NCBI RefSeq assembly: GCF_943193045.1
Contig: NZ_CALPCN010000007.1
Coordinates: 62,001 to 126,000, forward strand
Reading direction: 5' to 3'
Source: Pumilibacter muris
Lineage (GTDB): Bacteria; Bacillota; Clostridia; Christensenellales; Pumilibacteraceae
Length of the DNA stretch: 64,000 nucleotides
How positions within the stretch are numbered: position 1 is the first letter of the stretch; each line of letters begins with the position of its first letter. The translations under genes were made by a program, and so were the position numbers. The notes under the pieces are model-generated. The model searched no databases and had not been told where the DNA came from. It was given only the letters and a program-made list of their open reading frames with translations. Positions 18,120-27,919 of the stretch are shown here, in pieces.

Positions 18120-18761
18120 TCAACCGAAAAATTCGCTTTCGAGCATTGCGCACAAGCAATGATAAATCGGTAAATGCAATTCCTGCACCGCGTAAGTTTC
18201 GGTTTCGGGGACAATCAAAGCAACGTCGGCAACGCTTTTAAGTCTGCCGCCGTTGCCGCCGCCGAGAAATAACACGCTCATTCCCTTAGCCTTTGCCGCA
18301 AGCGCGGCAAGCACGCAGTTACGGGAATTTCCGGAAGTGGAAATTGCAAGCAAAACATCGCCGAGCTTTCCGAGCGCCGACAACTGTTGAGCGAACGCCG
18401 CCTCAGGATTTTTGTCGTTAGAAAACGCGGTTAAAAACGCGGTATGGCTGCAAAGCGACACCGCAGGCAAGCCGCCTTCGAGGTCGCGCGCCAAAATAGC
18501 ACCGTCCTCTCCTAAATTTAACAGGGCGTCAACGTATTCTTGCGGCAAAGCGCGCTTTATGCGAAAACTTTTAAGAAGCTCGCCAACTATATGCTCGCAA
18601 TCGGCGGCGCTTCCTCCGTTGCCGCACAAATAAAATCTGCCGCCGCTTTTAAAACATACACAAAGCGTTTTAAAAGCATTTTCAACCGCCGATTTCAACG
18701 ATTCGGAAAGACAATATTTTTTAAAAGTATCGTTTAGTATTTTTTCGGTTTCGGTTTTCAT
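18120..18761 (-). CDS. SIS-domain phosphosugar isomerase (GmhA-like)
   Basis: A 213-aa single-SIS protein of the sedoheptulose-7-phosphate isomerase (GmhA/DiaA) type. The phosphosugar loop CGNGGSAADCEHIVGELLKSF (46-66) and ISTSGNSRNC match the family, as does the C-terminal LHLPIYHCLCAMLE helix. Its ATG overlaps the ROK kinase stop as ATGA, so the two are coupled. Placed at the end of locus A, it probably isomerises or binds a phosphorylated sugar made by the ROK kinase. A heptose role for LPS is unlikely in this Gram-positive-type background. The actual substrate cannot be told. Confidence 0.85.
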   Translation of the reverse strand: MKTETEKILNDTFKKYCLSESLKSAVENAFKTLCVCFKSGGRFYLCGNGGSAADCEHIVGELLKSFRIKRALPQEYVDALLNLGEDGAILARDLEGGLPAVSLCSHTAFLTAFSNDKNPEAAFAQQLSALGKLGDVLLAISTSGNSRNCVLAALAAKAKGMSVLFLGGGNGGRLKSVADVALIVPETETYAVQELHLPIYHCLCAMLESEFFG

Positions 18762-19732
18762 TCTTCAAGTTCTCCCGAAATAAAAGCTTCCGCAACCGAC
18801 AGCGCGGCATAATCGCCCACGTTTTCGCCGAGTGCCGCAGGTAAAATTCTGCAAACTTCAACGGCGCAACCGAGCGCCTCTCTTTTTACCGCTCTTAGCA
18901 TTGCGTTTTCCATAAACTTTCGCGCGCGCATATACACTCCGCCGAGCACAATCGCTTCGGGGTTTAACATATCGATTATAACGCTTAAACCTCGCCCCAA
19001 CATGTCGCCGCTTTTGCGAAAAATTTTTTTAGCGAAACGGCAGCCGCATTCCGCCGCCTCGTATAAACTTTTTGCGGTTACGCTTGCGAACCCTCCCGCC
19101 GCGCGCACAAATTCGGGAAGTTCCCTTTCTCGCTTTCCCATAATTTCCGCAAGGCGGGCAATTCCGCCGCCGCTGCAAAACCCTTCGAACGAACCGTTCT
19201 TACCGTAGCCGCGCGGCCCCGACCTTTCGAGCCTTATGTGCCCGACTTCGCCCGCATTGCCGTTCGTCCCGCCGTAAAGCTTACCGCCGAGTATGAGCCC
19301 GGCGCCGAGCCCCGTACCGAAAGTGAGAAACACCATATTGCGGGCGCCTTTGCCGGCGCCGAAACGCCATTCGGCAAGCGCGCATGCGTTGGCGTCGTTT
19401 TCCAGCCGCGAACGCAACCCGTAACGCTCGCGTAAATATTCAACAATATTAAATCCGTGCCAACCGCAAAGATTAGGCGGCTGAAGAATTTTCCCGCTTA
19501 CCGAATCGAGAGGTCCGCCGCAACTTATCCCCACGCACTCGCACCTATATAAACGCAAAAAATTTTCGATTTGCGGCGCAAGTTCTTCGAGCGTGACGCG
19601 CGGCGAAGTTTTTGTTTCGGTCTGCGCGCGCCCGAGAAGTTCTATTTTATTACCGTCCGACGCACCCGCGCTTACAGCGCATTTAGTGCCGCCTATATCG
19701 AGTCCGAGCAAAAATTTGTTTTCAGGCTTCAC
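18758..19732 (-). CDS. ROK family sugar kinase
   Basis: A 324-aa kinase-like protein with phosphate-1 motif GLDIGGTK near the N-terminus, the catalytic ENDANACALAEWRFGAG segment and GTGLGAGLILGGKLYGG. No N-terminal helix-turn-helix is present, so it is an enzyme rather than a ROK repressor. The usual zinc site (GH...CxCGxxGCxE) is changed: the His remains in GHIRL, but the cysteines are replaced in GPRGYGKNGSFEGFCSGG. The start is GTG at 19732. Likely role: cytosolic phosphorylation of a hexose (glucose, mannose or an amino sugar) released by the GH2 and GH3 enzymes encoded upstream. It is coupled to the SIS gene downstream. Confidence 0.88.
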   Translation of the reverse strand: MKPENKFLLGLDIGGTKCAVSAGASDGNKIELLGRAQTETKTSPRVTLEELAPQIENFLRLYRCECVGISCGGPLDSVSGKILQPPNLCGWHGFNIVEYLRERYGLRSRLENDANACALAEWRFGAGKGARNMVFLTFGTGLGAGLILGGKLYGGTNGNAGEVGHIRLERSGPRGYGKNGSFEGFCSGGGIARLAEIMGKRERELPEFVRAAGGFASVTAKSLYEAAECGCRFAKKIFRKSGDMLGRGLSVIIDMLNPEAIVLGGVYMRARKFMENAMLRAVKREALGCAVEVCRILPAALGENVGDYAALSVAEAFISGELEE

Positions 19733-19747
19733 GCTTTCTCCCCTCGT

Positions 19748-22192
19748 TTACTCGCTCCATTCGTCGGCAAAAGTTTTAACGGTTATATCGCTTTTATTTA
19801 TGGGGAAATCCGCCTTAACCGTAACTACGCGTTCGTCGCCCTTTTCCATATCGAAATAATTGTCGTCGAGCACAACTTCGCAAAACGGCAAATCAATAAA
19901 CACAGAACGAGCAAACTCGTTCGCTTTTATCTTCAAAGTTACCGCATTTTCGCTTTGTTGTTCTGCACAAACGGTTAAATCCGTTTTAAACGTCAAATCT
20001 TTCCATAAGTCGTAAAAATACAAGCTCTTATCCCAAACGCCGTCGCCCTCGATTTGAGCACGCAAATATCCGTTTTTGACGCTTTTATCAACGCTTATGC
20101 CGCTCAAAGTATAAACCGAATTGGCTTTCACCGTTATTTGCTTTTTATTTTTGCCGTAAGATTTTCCGCAAAGGCAAGATTGCCCGTATTCAAGGCGCAA
20201 GTTTAAATCGCGGCGCAAATCGTTCGCCACGCTCAAATTTATTTTTTCTCCGTCGAACCAAAAGAAAACGTGCGCGGGTTTGAACGCCGCTTTTTGGGCG
20301 TAAAACACAGGTTTCTTCTCGCCGTAAAAATCTATAACCGACCAAGTGCCGCACCCCCAAATGTCGTTATACATCCAGTTGAGAATGCCGTTGCACCTTT
20401 CGCTCGCCCTTGCGTATTCGATTTCGGAACGCATGATTTCGGAATGAACGCTCATAGCCTTTTTAACGAATTCGGGCAATGTTTCGGTTTTTCCGAACAA
20501 CGCTTCCGACAACCTGAATTCTTTGGTTATAAAAGTTTCTTCCGGAACGCAAGCGTAAGGATTAAGCATAAAGTGCTCGTGCCAAACTTCGTTCACAGGC
20601 CAAAGCTTTTCGACGGGAATGAATTTTTTCAAACTGCGAACGCGGCAAGGTCCCAAAATAGCGCATTCCGTAGTGAACGGACTTTTGTTCTTGGCAAGAT
20701 ATTCGCGGAAAAACGGAATACGGTCGTCTATTAAAGCGGGGTCGTAGCAAGAAGTGTGCAAATCGCCCGAAGAATAGTCCATGTCGATATCCGTGCGACT
20801 GTGCGGGCTGTTGGGAACATACGCCGAATTGCGCGTCAGTTTTGCGTGCAGTCCGCGAAGCAACACTTCCCAAATATATTCTCCGTATTGAGGTCCCTTG
20901 CAGTCGAGAAATTTGCGACGTTCGTTTCCGCCGCACCACACGGCAATGCAAGGGCGATTTCTCAGCCTAATAAGCTGTTGCTCCGCTTCTTTATAAACCG
21001 TTTTTCTGAATTGAGAATCGTCGTCGGGCAAATCGGAACAAGCGAACATAAAATCCTGCCACACCATTATTCCCAGTTCGTCGCACAAGTCGTAGAATTT
21101 TTCGCTCTCGTATATTCCGCCGCCCCACACACGCAAAAGGTTATAGTTTGCCTCGTTGGCGGCTTTTATTAAGCGCTCGTACACAGAATCGGTAATAGTG
21201 CCCGTCATATTGCTTGCGGGCACCCAATTGGAACCTTTGCAAAAAATATCGGTGCCGTTCACATTCAACACAAAAGAAAGCGATTCGGAATCGAGCGGTT
21301 CTTCCTTTATAGTTACCGTGCGGAACCCGAATTTGCCGCTTTTGCTCGAAACCGTTTTGCCGCCGCGCTTCAATTCTATGGAATAACTGTAAAGATTTGC
21401 GTCGCCGTATCCGTTCGGCCACCACAGTTCTGCATTTTCCACAGCAACGTTTTGCAAAACGAACTGACCGCAAACTTCGGTTTCGAGTTCGTAATATTCT
21501 TTTAAATCGCAATTAGGGCGCTTACTTACGCGCAAGCAAAGCGAATAATCTTTCGGCTTATCTTTAAAGCTGTCGTCAAGACGGGTTATAAACGTGGCAT
21601 TTCCTAAAACATCGCACGTTATTTCGGCGTCGGAAATATTGCAATAATCGCCGCTCACCAAATAAACGGGTTTGTAAATTCCGTAGCCGGGAAAATCGGG
21701 CGCCCAGTCCCACATAAAATGACACGAAGGCTTTCTGTAATATATACGGTTAGGGTGAAAAATCGACATATATTTCTCGTTCTTGCGAGAGTCGTATACT
21801 TTGTAAGGCGATTGCATTTTCACCGAAAGAACGTTGTCGCCGCTTTTGGCGAAACGTTTAACGTCGAAATCGTAACGTAAATACATGTTGTCGGTTGCGC
21901 CCACACGTTCGCCGTTTAAGAAAATTTCCGAGAAAGTATCGACGCCCTCAAAACGAAGTTCGAGCCGCTCCGCCGAAAGTTCGCTTTCCGAAATCGAAAA
22001 TACGCAAGTATACTCCCACTCGGAATTAAGAATAAAACCGAGCTCTTTAAAATTTACGCCGAAAAGCGGGTCGGGTATTTTGCCGCATAAATACAAGTCG
22101 TTCGTAATGTCGCCGGGAACGTGTGAAGCATATTCGCCATGCGTTTCGTTTTTCACAGTCCAGCCGTCAGAAAGTCGCTTAATTGTTTCCAT
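19748..22192 (-). CDS. Glycoside hydrolase family 2, beta-mannosidase-like
   Basis: An 814-aa GH2 protein without signal peptide, so probably intracellular. Order: N-terminal jelly-roll sugar-binding domain with SHVPGDITNDLYLCGKIPDP, typical of beta-mannosidases; immunoglobulin-like domain about 190-300; TIM barrel about 300-600 with RVWGGGIYESEKFYDLCDELGIMVWQDFMF; C-terminal Ig-like domains. The acid/base is Glu424 in WCGGNE and the probable nucleophile is Glu509 in FTTECAILG, where SEFG is more usual. It should cleave terminal beta-mannosyl (or related beta-hexosyl) residues from imported oligosaccharides. The start is fixed by an ATG at 22192 and the family N-terminus. It lies 16 bases after GH3. 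Confidence 0.9.
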   Translation of the reverse strand: METIKRLSDGWTVKNETHGEYASHVPGDITNDLYLCGKIPDPLFGVNFKELGFILNSEWEYTCVFSISESELSAERLELRFEGVDTFSEIFLNGERVGATDNMYLRYDFDVKRFAKSGDNVLSVKMQSPYKVYDSRKNEKYMSIFHPNRIYYRKPSCHFMWDWAPDFPGYGIYKPVYLVSGDYCNISDAEITCDVLGNATFITRLDDSFKDKPKDYSLCLRVSKRPNCDLKEYYELETEVCGQFVLQNVAVENAELWWPNGYGDANLYSYSIELKRGGKTVSSKSGKFGFRTVTIKEEPLDSESLSFVLNVNGTDIFCKGSNWVPASNMTGTITDSVYERLIKAANEANYNLLRVWGGGIYESEKFYDLCDELGIMVWQDFMFACSDLPDDDSQFRKTVYKEAEQQLIRLRNRPCIAVWCGGNERRKFLDCKGPQYGEYIWEVLLRGLHAKLTRNSAYVPNSPHSRTDIDMDYSSGDLHTSCYDPALIDDRIPFFREYLAKNKSPFTTECAILGPCRVRSLKKFIPVEKLWPVNEVWHEHFMLNPYACVPEETFITKEFRLSEALFGKTETLPEFVKKAMSVHSEIMRSEIEYARASERCNGILNWMYNDIWGCGTWSVIDFYGEKKPVFYAQKAAFKPAHVFFWFDGEKINLSVANDLRRDLNLRLEYGQSCLCGKSYGKNKKQITVKANSVYTLSGISVDKSVKNGYLRAQIEGDGVWDKSLYFYDLWKDLTFKTDLTVCAEQQSENAVTLKIKANEFARSVFIDLPFCEVVLDDNYFDMEKGDERVVTVKADFPINKSDITVKTFADEWSE

Positions 22193-22208
22193 GTTATTTC
22201 CTTTAAAA

Positions 22209-24356
22209 TCAGTTATTCAGTAAGTTTATTATTCGCTCCAACTCGGCGTTGGAAAGACGGTTGTTGCTCATCGTAACGGTTTGCCTGAGTTGCAAACTTT
22301 CCGCCACTTTTCTGAAAAACACGTCGCCCGTTATATGTCCGTCGCGTATGTCGAAGCTATAATTTTCGTCGTCGGTAATGCAACCGCATATCGCCTTGTT
22401 AAGTTCTTTTTTAACGATTGCCGCGCCCTTTTCAGTTCGTATTATTTCGCCAACGGTAGTATAGCGGTCAACTTTCGAACCGTTAGTAAGCGTTAGCTCC
22501 GCCGAAAGTATTTCACTCTCGGCATTGCGGCAAACGCATACCCCAAACCTCCCTTCGGGCAGTTTAAAGGCGTTATTATGCGTGTCGTAATACATAAATT
22601 CGCGCGTATCTATTCTAACGGCAACTTTTTTACGCTCGCCCGCGCGCAAAAAAAGCTTATCGAACGCAACGAGTTTTAGTACGGGCATGCCGCTTTCACC
22701 GCGAGTTTTAAAGTAAATTTGCACAACCTCTTTGCCGTTACGCGAGCCGATGTTCTCGATAAAAAATTCCGCCGTTACAAACTTTGTTTTTCCGTCCGCT
22801 CGGCACACGTCGAGCGTTAAATCCGAATATTTAAAGTTTGTGTAACTTAACCCGTAGCCGAACGGAAAAACCGTTTTCACTCCTTTGCGTAAATAGTAAC
22901 GGTAACCAACGTTAACCCCCTCGCCGTAGCTTATAACGTCGCTATTTTCCTCTCCGTAACACGGGCTGTCTTTCAGCTCGGCAATAAAACTTTCGGCAAG
23001 TCGTCCGCTCGGATTCACCTTGCCCGTAAGCACGCGCGAAAGAGCATTTCCGAAAACTTCGCCCGCATAATAAGTTTCCAAAACGGCTTTCGAGTTAGCC
23101 GCCACCTCGCGTAAATCGAGCGCCGAACCGTTGCAAAGCACGCACACCGTGTTTTTATTAAATTGAGCGCATAGCGTCAAAACCGAACAGTCCGCAAAAA
23201 TATTGTCGCGGTCGTAACCCTCGCTGTCGGGGCTTGTGCCTACAAACGCTATAACGGCGTCATACTCTGCCAGACATACGCCTGGCTTTTCTATGTAATC
23301 GCACTTGGCAAACGCTTCTTGCAAAGAAGAAAACACAGTTTTCGCGCCCGACGAATTTACTTCGGCGCAGCCGCCGCCCTGCGAAAGAGACGAAAGCGCA
23401 AGGCTTCCCACAACCGCTACGCGAGAAGTTTCGCAAAGCGGCAACAATCCGTCCGCATTTTTCAAAAGCACCATGCTCTCTTCGGCAAGACGGCGTGCAT
23501 CTCTTTCAAACGGTTTAGTATCGCGTTCGGCGCAACAAAAATCGTGCAGTTTTTTAATTCGGCGAACGCTGCAATCAATACTATTTTCGCTAAGCTCGCC
23601 GCGTTCTACGGCGCTGAAAACTTCATTGTGGGTTTTCAAATCGGAGCCGGGCATTTCAAGGTCGAGACCGCACGCGTAGCTTAAAACGCGACTGTCCACC
23701 CCGCCCCAGTCCGACACAACGACGCCGTCGTAACGCCATTCGTTTCGCAAAATATCGAACAGCTTGCGGTTTTGCGCGGCGTATTCGCCGTTCACTTTGT
23801 TATACGACGTCATGAGCGACATAGGGTTCGATTTTTCGATTACTGTATAAAACGGTTTTAAATACACTTCGCGCAAAGTTCGCTCGTCTACTTCCGCCGA
23901 ATAAGAATATCTTCCGTTCTCTCTGTTATTGCAACAAAAATGCTTTACGCACGCCGCAACGCCGAAACTCTGAACGCCGTTAACGTAAGCCGCCGCAAGC
24001 TCGCCCGCAAGATACGGCTCTTCCGAAAAATATTCGAAATTCCGCCCGCACAAAGGATTGCGTTTAACGTTTACGCCCGGCGCAAGAAGCACGTTCACGC
24101 CGTGTTCTTTCGCGTCGGCTCCGAGCGCCTTTCCCGCCTCGTACAAAAGCTTTCTGTCCCAACTGCACGCAAGCAAGTTAATATTCGGATAACAAAACGA
24201 CGGCGTGCCGTCTCGGATTCCGTGAGGTCCGTCGCGCAACGTAAGACTTTTAAGTCCTATTTTGGGTTGGGCGCGAGTATGCCAAATATTTTCGCCCGAC
24301 AGCAAACTTATTTTCTCGTTCAAATCGAGAACTTCTTGAATATTTTGTTCGTTCAT
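22209..24356 (-). CDS. Glycoside hydrolase family 3 beta-glycosidase
   Basis: A 715-aa enzyme of the three-domain GH3 type. The TIM barrel (about 20-270) carries the nucleophile Asp216 in GVVVSDWGGVD and the substrate Lys/His in VAACVKHF. The alpha/beta sandwich domain (about 290-480) follows, then an Fn3-like C-terminal domain (about 560-660). It has no signal peptide, so it should act on imported oligosaccharides, probably releasing beta-linked glucose or xylose. It is flanked by the GH2 enzyme and the ADP-ribosylglycohydrolase-family gene with spacings of 16 and 5 bases, consistent with one operon. Confidence 0.93.
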   Translation of the reverse strand: MNEQNIQEVLDLNEKISLLSGENIWHTRAQPKIGLKSLTLRDGPHGIRDGTPSFCYPNINLLACSWDRKLLYEAGKALGADAKEHGVNVLLAPGVNVKRNPLCGRNFEYFSEEPYLAGELAAAYVNGVQSFGVAACVKHFCCNNRENGRYSYSAEVDERTLREVYLKPFYTVIEKSNPMSLMTSYNKVNGEYAAQNRKLFDILRNEWRYDGVVVSDWGGVDSRVLSYACGLDLEMPGSDLKTHNEVFSAVERGELSENSIDCSVRRIKKLHDFCCAERDTKPFERDARRLAEESMVLLKNADGLLPLCETSRVAVVGSLALSSLSQGGGCAEVNSSGAKTVFSSLQEAFAKCDYIEKPGVCLAEYDAVIAFVGTSPDSEGYDRDNIFADCSVLTLCAQFNKNTVCVLCNGSALDLREVAANSKAVLETYYAGEVFGNALSRVLTGKVNPSGRLAESFIAELKDSPCYGEENSDVISYGEGVNVGYRYYLRKGVKTVFPFGYGLSYTNFKYSDLTLDVCRADGKTKFVTAEFFIENIGSRNGKEVVQIYFKTRGESGMPVLKLVAFDKLFLRAGERKKVAVRIDTREFMYYDTHNNAFKLPEGRFGVCVCRNAESEILSAELTLTNGSKVDRYTTVGEIIRTEKGAAIVKKELNKAICGCITDDENYSFDIRDGHITGDVFFRKVAESLQLRQTVTMSNNRLSNAELERIINLLNN

Positions 24357-24361
24357 AAGAT

Positions 24362-25945
24362 TTATTCCGCCGTGACATCGCGCGAATCGGCGACTGCAAG
24401 CGTTGCTTTAATAACGCCGTATGTATGCCGCCCCACAAGCGAAATTTCCACTATTATATCTTCCATAGAGCCGTGAAACTCGGTGAGAGAAACCGAAAAA
24501 TCTTGTTTCGCAACATAGCGGTAAGTGTTCTGCAAAGGCACCGAAAAGCTTACGCAATCCGTGCGCAATCCTTTGCCTGTGTACACACGAACGTCGGCCC
24601 AATGCGGAGAACGCGAAATGTCGGAGCAAATCAATTTAAGAGTAAAGCCGAATTTTTCTTCTTCCTTTATGTACGGAGCTCGCGCGTATTCGAGAACCGC
24701 CTTAAACGAAGCAAACTCTTTACATTCGCAATATTCGGGCAAACGCAAAAGCTCGTTAATATCGAAACGCTGTTCGCCGCGATTGCGCCACATATATTTT
24801 CCGTAAACCTCGTAAGGCGCGCGGAAAAGCTCTTTGCCCTCGTTAGCAACCAAAGAATACAATTTTTCGTTGGAAAACGTTATAAGCGGCTTGGCTGCAT
24901 AATCGGGCTGTAAAAAGCGCGGAATATTAAAAAGAATTCTGTCCGTAAGCTCGCCTACGGTTTTAGGTAAAAAGAATCCCCATTCCGAAAGGTCTATACA
25001 GCAAGTGTTTATAACGCCGTCGAGCACTTCCGACCATTTTTTCGGGATGCCCGCGTTGCCGTAAATAATTCCGAGCAAAGCGCCAGCAAAGCCCGCAGAA
25101 CAATCGGTGTCTTCGCCGCAATTCACTGCAAGGCAAATGCTTTTCCCGAAATCGCCGTCGCCGTACAAAAGCCCTATAACGGCTATCCCTATGTTGTTTG
25201 GCGCGTCGCAACCGGGACGGGCACGATAGTCGTTTTCAGTCCATTTTTCGAGCGGAAGAGTTTGCAAACCGAAACTTCCCGGCACTTCGCAAAACAGCTT
25301 TTCGCGCGTTTCTTTCCAACCGAGTCCGCCGTCGTAACATTCGCAAACAAGACGCACAGCCTTAGACACCAAACAGTTTTCGGGTATGTAGCTTAGCCCT
25401 ATGTTTATTAACGTTCGAATATCGCTTTCGGCGAACGCCGCGCTTTGAACGGCGGCGCAAAAAACTTCGCCGTATGTGCCGTCGGTTGCATGGTCTACCG
25501 ACGAATCGTGCCACGCGTAAACCGACGCGATTTCGGGATGACCGGGCGCCAAGCACGCCCAAATTTCGCTACGGATAAAGCTGCCGCAACTGTCTTTATA
25601 CACGTTTTCTATTCGCCCCGAAATAGGCGGACGGAAGCCGCGAATCAAATTTGCTTTTCCCGCGCCGTATTCTGACCAGCGCGGATATATATAGGTAAGC
25701 CAATATTCGGCAAGAATTTCGCCGTTCACCGAAGCGCCGAAACGTTCAACCGCGTTAAGCCAAACGATTTGAAGGTCGAGGTCGTCGTTGGGCGGAGGAT
25801 TGCGGTGAATATTTTCCTGAACGTAAAAGCTGACGTCGTTTATTTGCCGATAGCACTCGAACGGGGCGCCAAGCGTTCCGCCTATGTTTTTGCCGTTGAA
25901 ACAGCCGAGAATTTTTTCTTTGAGTTCGTTATATGTTATTTGCAT
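24362..25945 (-). CDS. ADP-ribosylglycohydrolase-fold protein in a glycan locus
   Basis: A 527-aa protein whose residues about 10-330 are an ADP-ribosyl-glycohydrolase (PF03747-like) all-helical domain. The binuclear Mg site is recognisable as PNDDLDLQI and VNCGEDTDCSAGFAGALLGIIYG. An additional beta-rich domain of about 190 residues follows (from about 340) and is unusual for ADP-ribose hydrolases. There is no signal peptide. Its place between GH3 and a DUF4838 lipoprotein argues for a carbohydrate-linked N- or O-glycosidic substrate rather than ADP-ribosylated protein. That is inference; the family is known mainly for ADP-ribose chemistry. Confidence 0.85.
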   Translation of the reverse strand: MQITYNELKEKILGCFNGKNIGGTLGAPFECYRQINDVSFYVQENIHRNPPPNDDLDLQIVWLNAVERFGASVNGEILAEYWLTYIYPRWSEYGAGKANLIRGFRPPISGRIENVYKDSCGSFIRSEIWACLAPGHPEIASVYAWHDSSVDHATDGTYGEVFCAAVQSAAFAESDIRTLINIGLSYIPENCLVSKAVRLVCECYDGGLGWKETREKLFCEVPGSFGLQTLPLEKWTENDYRARPGCDAPNNIGIAVIGLLYGDGDFGKSICLAVNCGEDTDCSAGFAGALLGIIYGNAGIPKKWSEVLDGVINTCCIDLSEWGFFLPKTVGELTDRILFNIPRFLQPDYAAKPLITFSNEKLYSLVANEGKELFRAPYEVYGKYMWRNRGEQRFDINELLRLPEYCECKEFASFKAVLEYARAPYIKEEEKFGFTLKLICSDISRSPHWADVRVYTGKGLRTDCVSFSVPLQNTYRYVAKQDFSVSLTEFHGSMEDIIVEISLVGRHTYGVIKATLAVADSRDVTAE

Positions 25946-25950
25946 TTTCT

Positions 25951-27906
25951 CTAAATCCTATGGTTAGCTTTATATTCGTTTAAAAGAGAGCCCTCGCTGT
26001 AACGGGCGAATCCGAGTTCCGCAAGCTCGGCAAGAACACCGTCTACATACGCTTTATATTCCGACTGTTTATCCAAATAGTAGCCGTTGTAATTGTGCAT
26101 AATCATAAATTTAACAGGCGCGCGCATTATTTTCAAACGTTTTATAAGAGTTTGCTTTTCGTCGTCCGCAAGTTCGCTTGCCGAAACGTAATCTATCGCT
26201 TCGTTCATAAGACCTTCCTGCCCTTTCAAAAAGCTTATGTCGTAATACTTAACGGCAGAACGGTCGGAGCCGAGCACAAGAGTATAATCGTCGAAACGCT
26301 CGAAAAGCGTGCGGTAATATAAGTCGGCGTCCGTCTTGTATTTAAGCGCGTAATCTTTGGCTATACCGTAATAGTAAGTAAAAAATTCGTTCACAAGCTC
26401 GTCTATATCGCGCTCGATATTCCACATAAGTTTAGACGCAACGTATGCTTCCATATTAGCCTGCCAACTCACCTTTTCGTTTTGAGCCGACTGCATTAAA
26501 ACGTATTCGGCGCCTATAGATTTATAAAGCCGCAAATTTTCTTTCCAGGTTTGTATAGTGGGATAATAGTTAAAATAATTGTAGTAATCAATATGATAGT
26601 CCCACAGCATAAACTTGCTTGCAACCTTGCTCCAATTAGAAAGCAGAGTGCGGTATTTGGCTATTTGCCGAGAATCTTCGAGCGAATAATAACCGTTGCA
26701 AAAATAAGTTGCAAGACGAACGCTTACGTTGTCGGCGGCAACAACGGTTTGGTCTATGGGGCGGTATTCCCCGTTTTCGCCGAGCTCCACAGGAGGTTCT
26801 TCCGAATATTGATACGCAAACGTTATAACGTTCACTTCTCTGCCGTTCAACTCCTCGTTAGCCCACTTTTGCACCTCTCGCGCAAGAAGGTTAACAAACC
26901 TTATGTTTATTCCTCCCCTGCCGTATTTTTCGGTGTCGCGCATACAACGGGCGCAACGGCAAGGAGTTTGCACGTCTTGCTGCCCGAACATAAAATACGT
27001 TACGTCGGACTTTGCGGCGAGCACGAATTTTTTAAGCGACTCTATTGCAAGCTTTATGGGGCTGAGTTCCACGCCGTCGTCAATTTCGCCGCTTTCGGTG
27101 ATTCCGTATGTTTGGCAAATTTCCACAGGTTTGCCGCCAACAAACGAAAACATTTCGGGCTCGCGCGACGCGTAACTTGTAGACACATAAGAAAGCGAAT
27201 TGTGCGCAGGCGGACAATCGGAAGACGAAAACCAACCTATATTGCCGCCGAAGCGGTCCGCAACCGTGTGGTATTCGTTCACAAACCTCATGCGGCTCAT
27301 ATAAGCTTTGTCGTCGTTATAGCCCGCAACCATAAAGTTGCGGTACGCAAACGAAGGCGCCTGAACGTCGTCTATTTTGCCGAATTTGTATTCGTTCAGT
27401 TTAGGCGTGTAAGTATAATCGTAGGTTAAGAATTTAACTCCCAAATATGCGTCGAGAAATTCGTATACGCCGTAAAGAGTGCCTCTTCCGCTTCCGCCGT
27501 TTATAAACAAGTTCGAACCCGCAGTTTTAATAAAGAAACCGTCGTGTTCGAGTTCGGCGTTTATTCCCGCTTTTTCAATAAAGCGGGTGCCGCCCACCGA
27601 AATAATTTTGGCGTCGTCTGAGTAAGTTACGAATTTTTCCTGCTTTAACGAAATACTTGCGCCCGAAACTTCTTTAAAAAACTCTTTCAAAGTCGAAGCG
27701 GCATATTCTTCGGCTTCTGTTCTCTCGTCGGGATACACTATAGTATAATCGGTTTTTCCGTTTTCGAACAACGTCATGTCTTTAACCTCTTCCGTATTAT
27801 TTCCGTCGGGCGCGTTTGTGTTGCCGCCGTCGGTGCAACCGAACGCCGAAAAAGCGAGCGCAAGAATAAGCGCGGCAACCGTTGCGAATTTGCTTATTTT
27901 TTTCAT
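25951..27906 (-). CDS. DUF4838 lipoprotein, GH67/GH20-like N-terminus
   Basis: A 651-aa lipoprotein with a type II signal ending in AFGC (lipid Cys24). Residues about 50-165 form the small alpha/beta domain found before GH20/GH67 barrels (TIVYPDERTEAEEYAASTLKEFFKEVSG...GRGTLYGVYEFLD). Residues about 180-560 form a DUF4838 barrel-like domain with CRCARCMRDTEKYG, rich in aromatic residues (YFCNGYYSLED, YHIDYYNYFNYYPT), as in a sugar cleft. It probably sits on the outer face of the membrane and trims glycan before import. No catalytic pair can be assigned by eye. Confidence 0.82.
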   Translation of the reverse strand: MKKISKFATVAALILALAFSAFGCTDGGNTNAPDGNNTEEVKDMTLFENGKTDYTIVYPDERTEAEEYAASTLKEFFKEVSGASISLKQEKFVTYSDDAKIISVGGTRFIEKAGINAELEHDGFFIKTAGSNLFINGGSGRGTLYGVYEFLDAYLGVKFLTYDYTYTPKLNEYKFGKIDDVQAPSFAYRNFMVAGYNDDKAYMSRMRFVNEYHTVADRFGGNIGWFSSSDCPPAHNSLSYVSTSYASREPEMFSFVGGKPVEICQTYGITESGEIDDGVELSPIKLAIESLKKFVLAAKSDVTYFMFGQQDVQTPCRCARCMRDTEKYGRGGINIRFVNLLAREVQKWANEELNGREVNVITFAYQYSEEPPVELGENGEYRPIDQTVVAADNVSVRLATYFCNGYYSLEDSRQIAKYRTLLSNWSKVASKFMLWDYHIDYYNYFNYYPTIQTWKENLRLYKSIGAEYVLMQSAQNEKVSWQANMEAYVASKLMWNIERDIDELVNEFFTYYYGIAKDYALKYKTDADLYYRTLFERFDDYTLVLGSDRSAVKYYDISFLKGQEGLMNEAIDYVSASELADDEKQTLIKRLKIMRAPVKFMIMHNYNGYYLDKQSEYKAYVDGVLAELAELGFARYSEGSLLNEYKANHRI

Positions 27907-27919
27907 TTTCTCCTCCCCG

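Noticed and set aside
26551-27429. 292-codon plus-strand frame opposite the DUF4838 gene
   Set aside because: Antisense shadow; no family resemblance.
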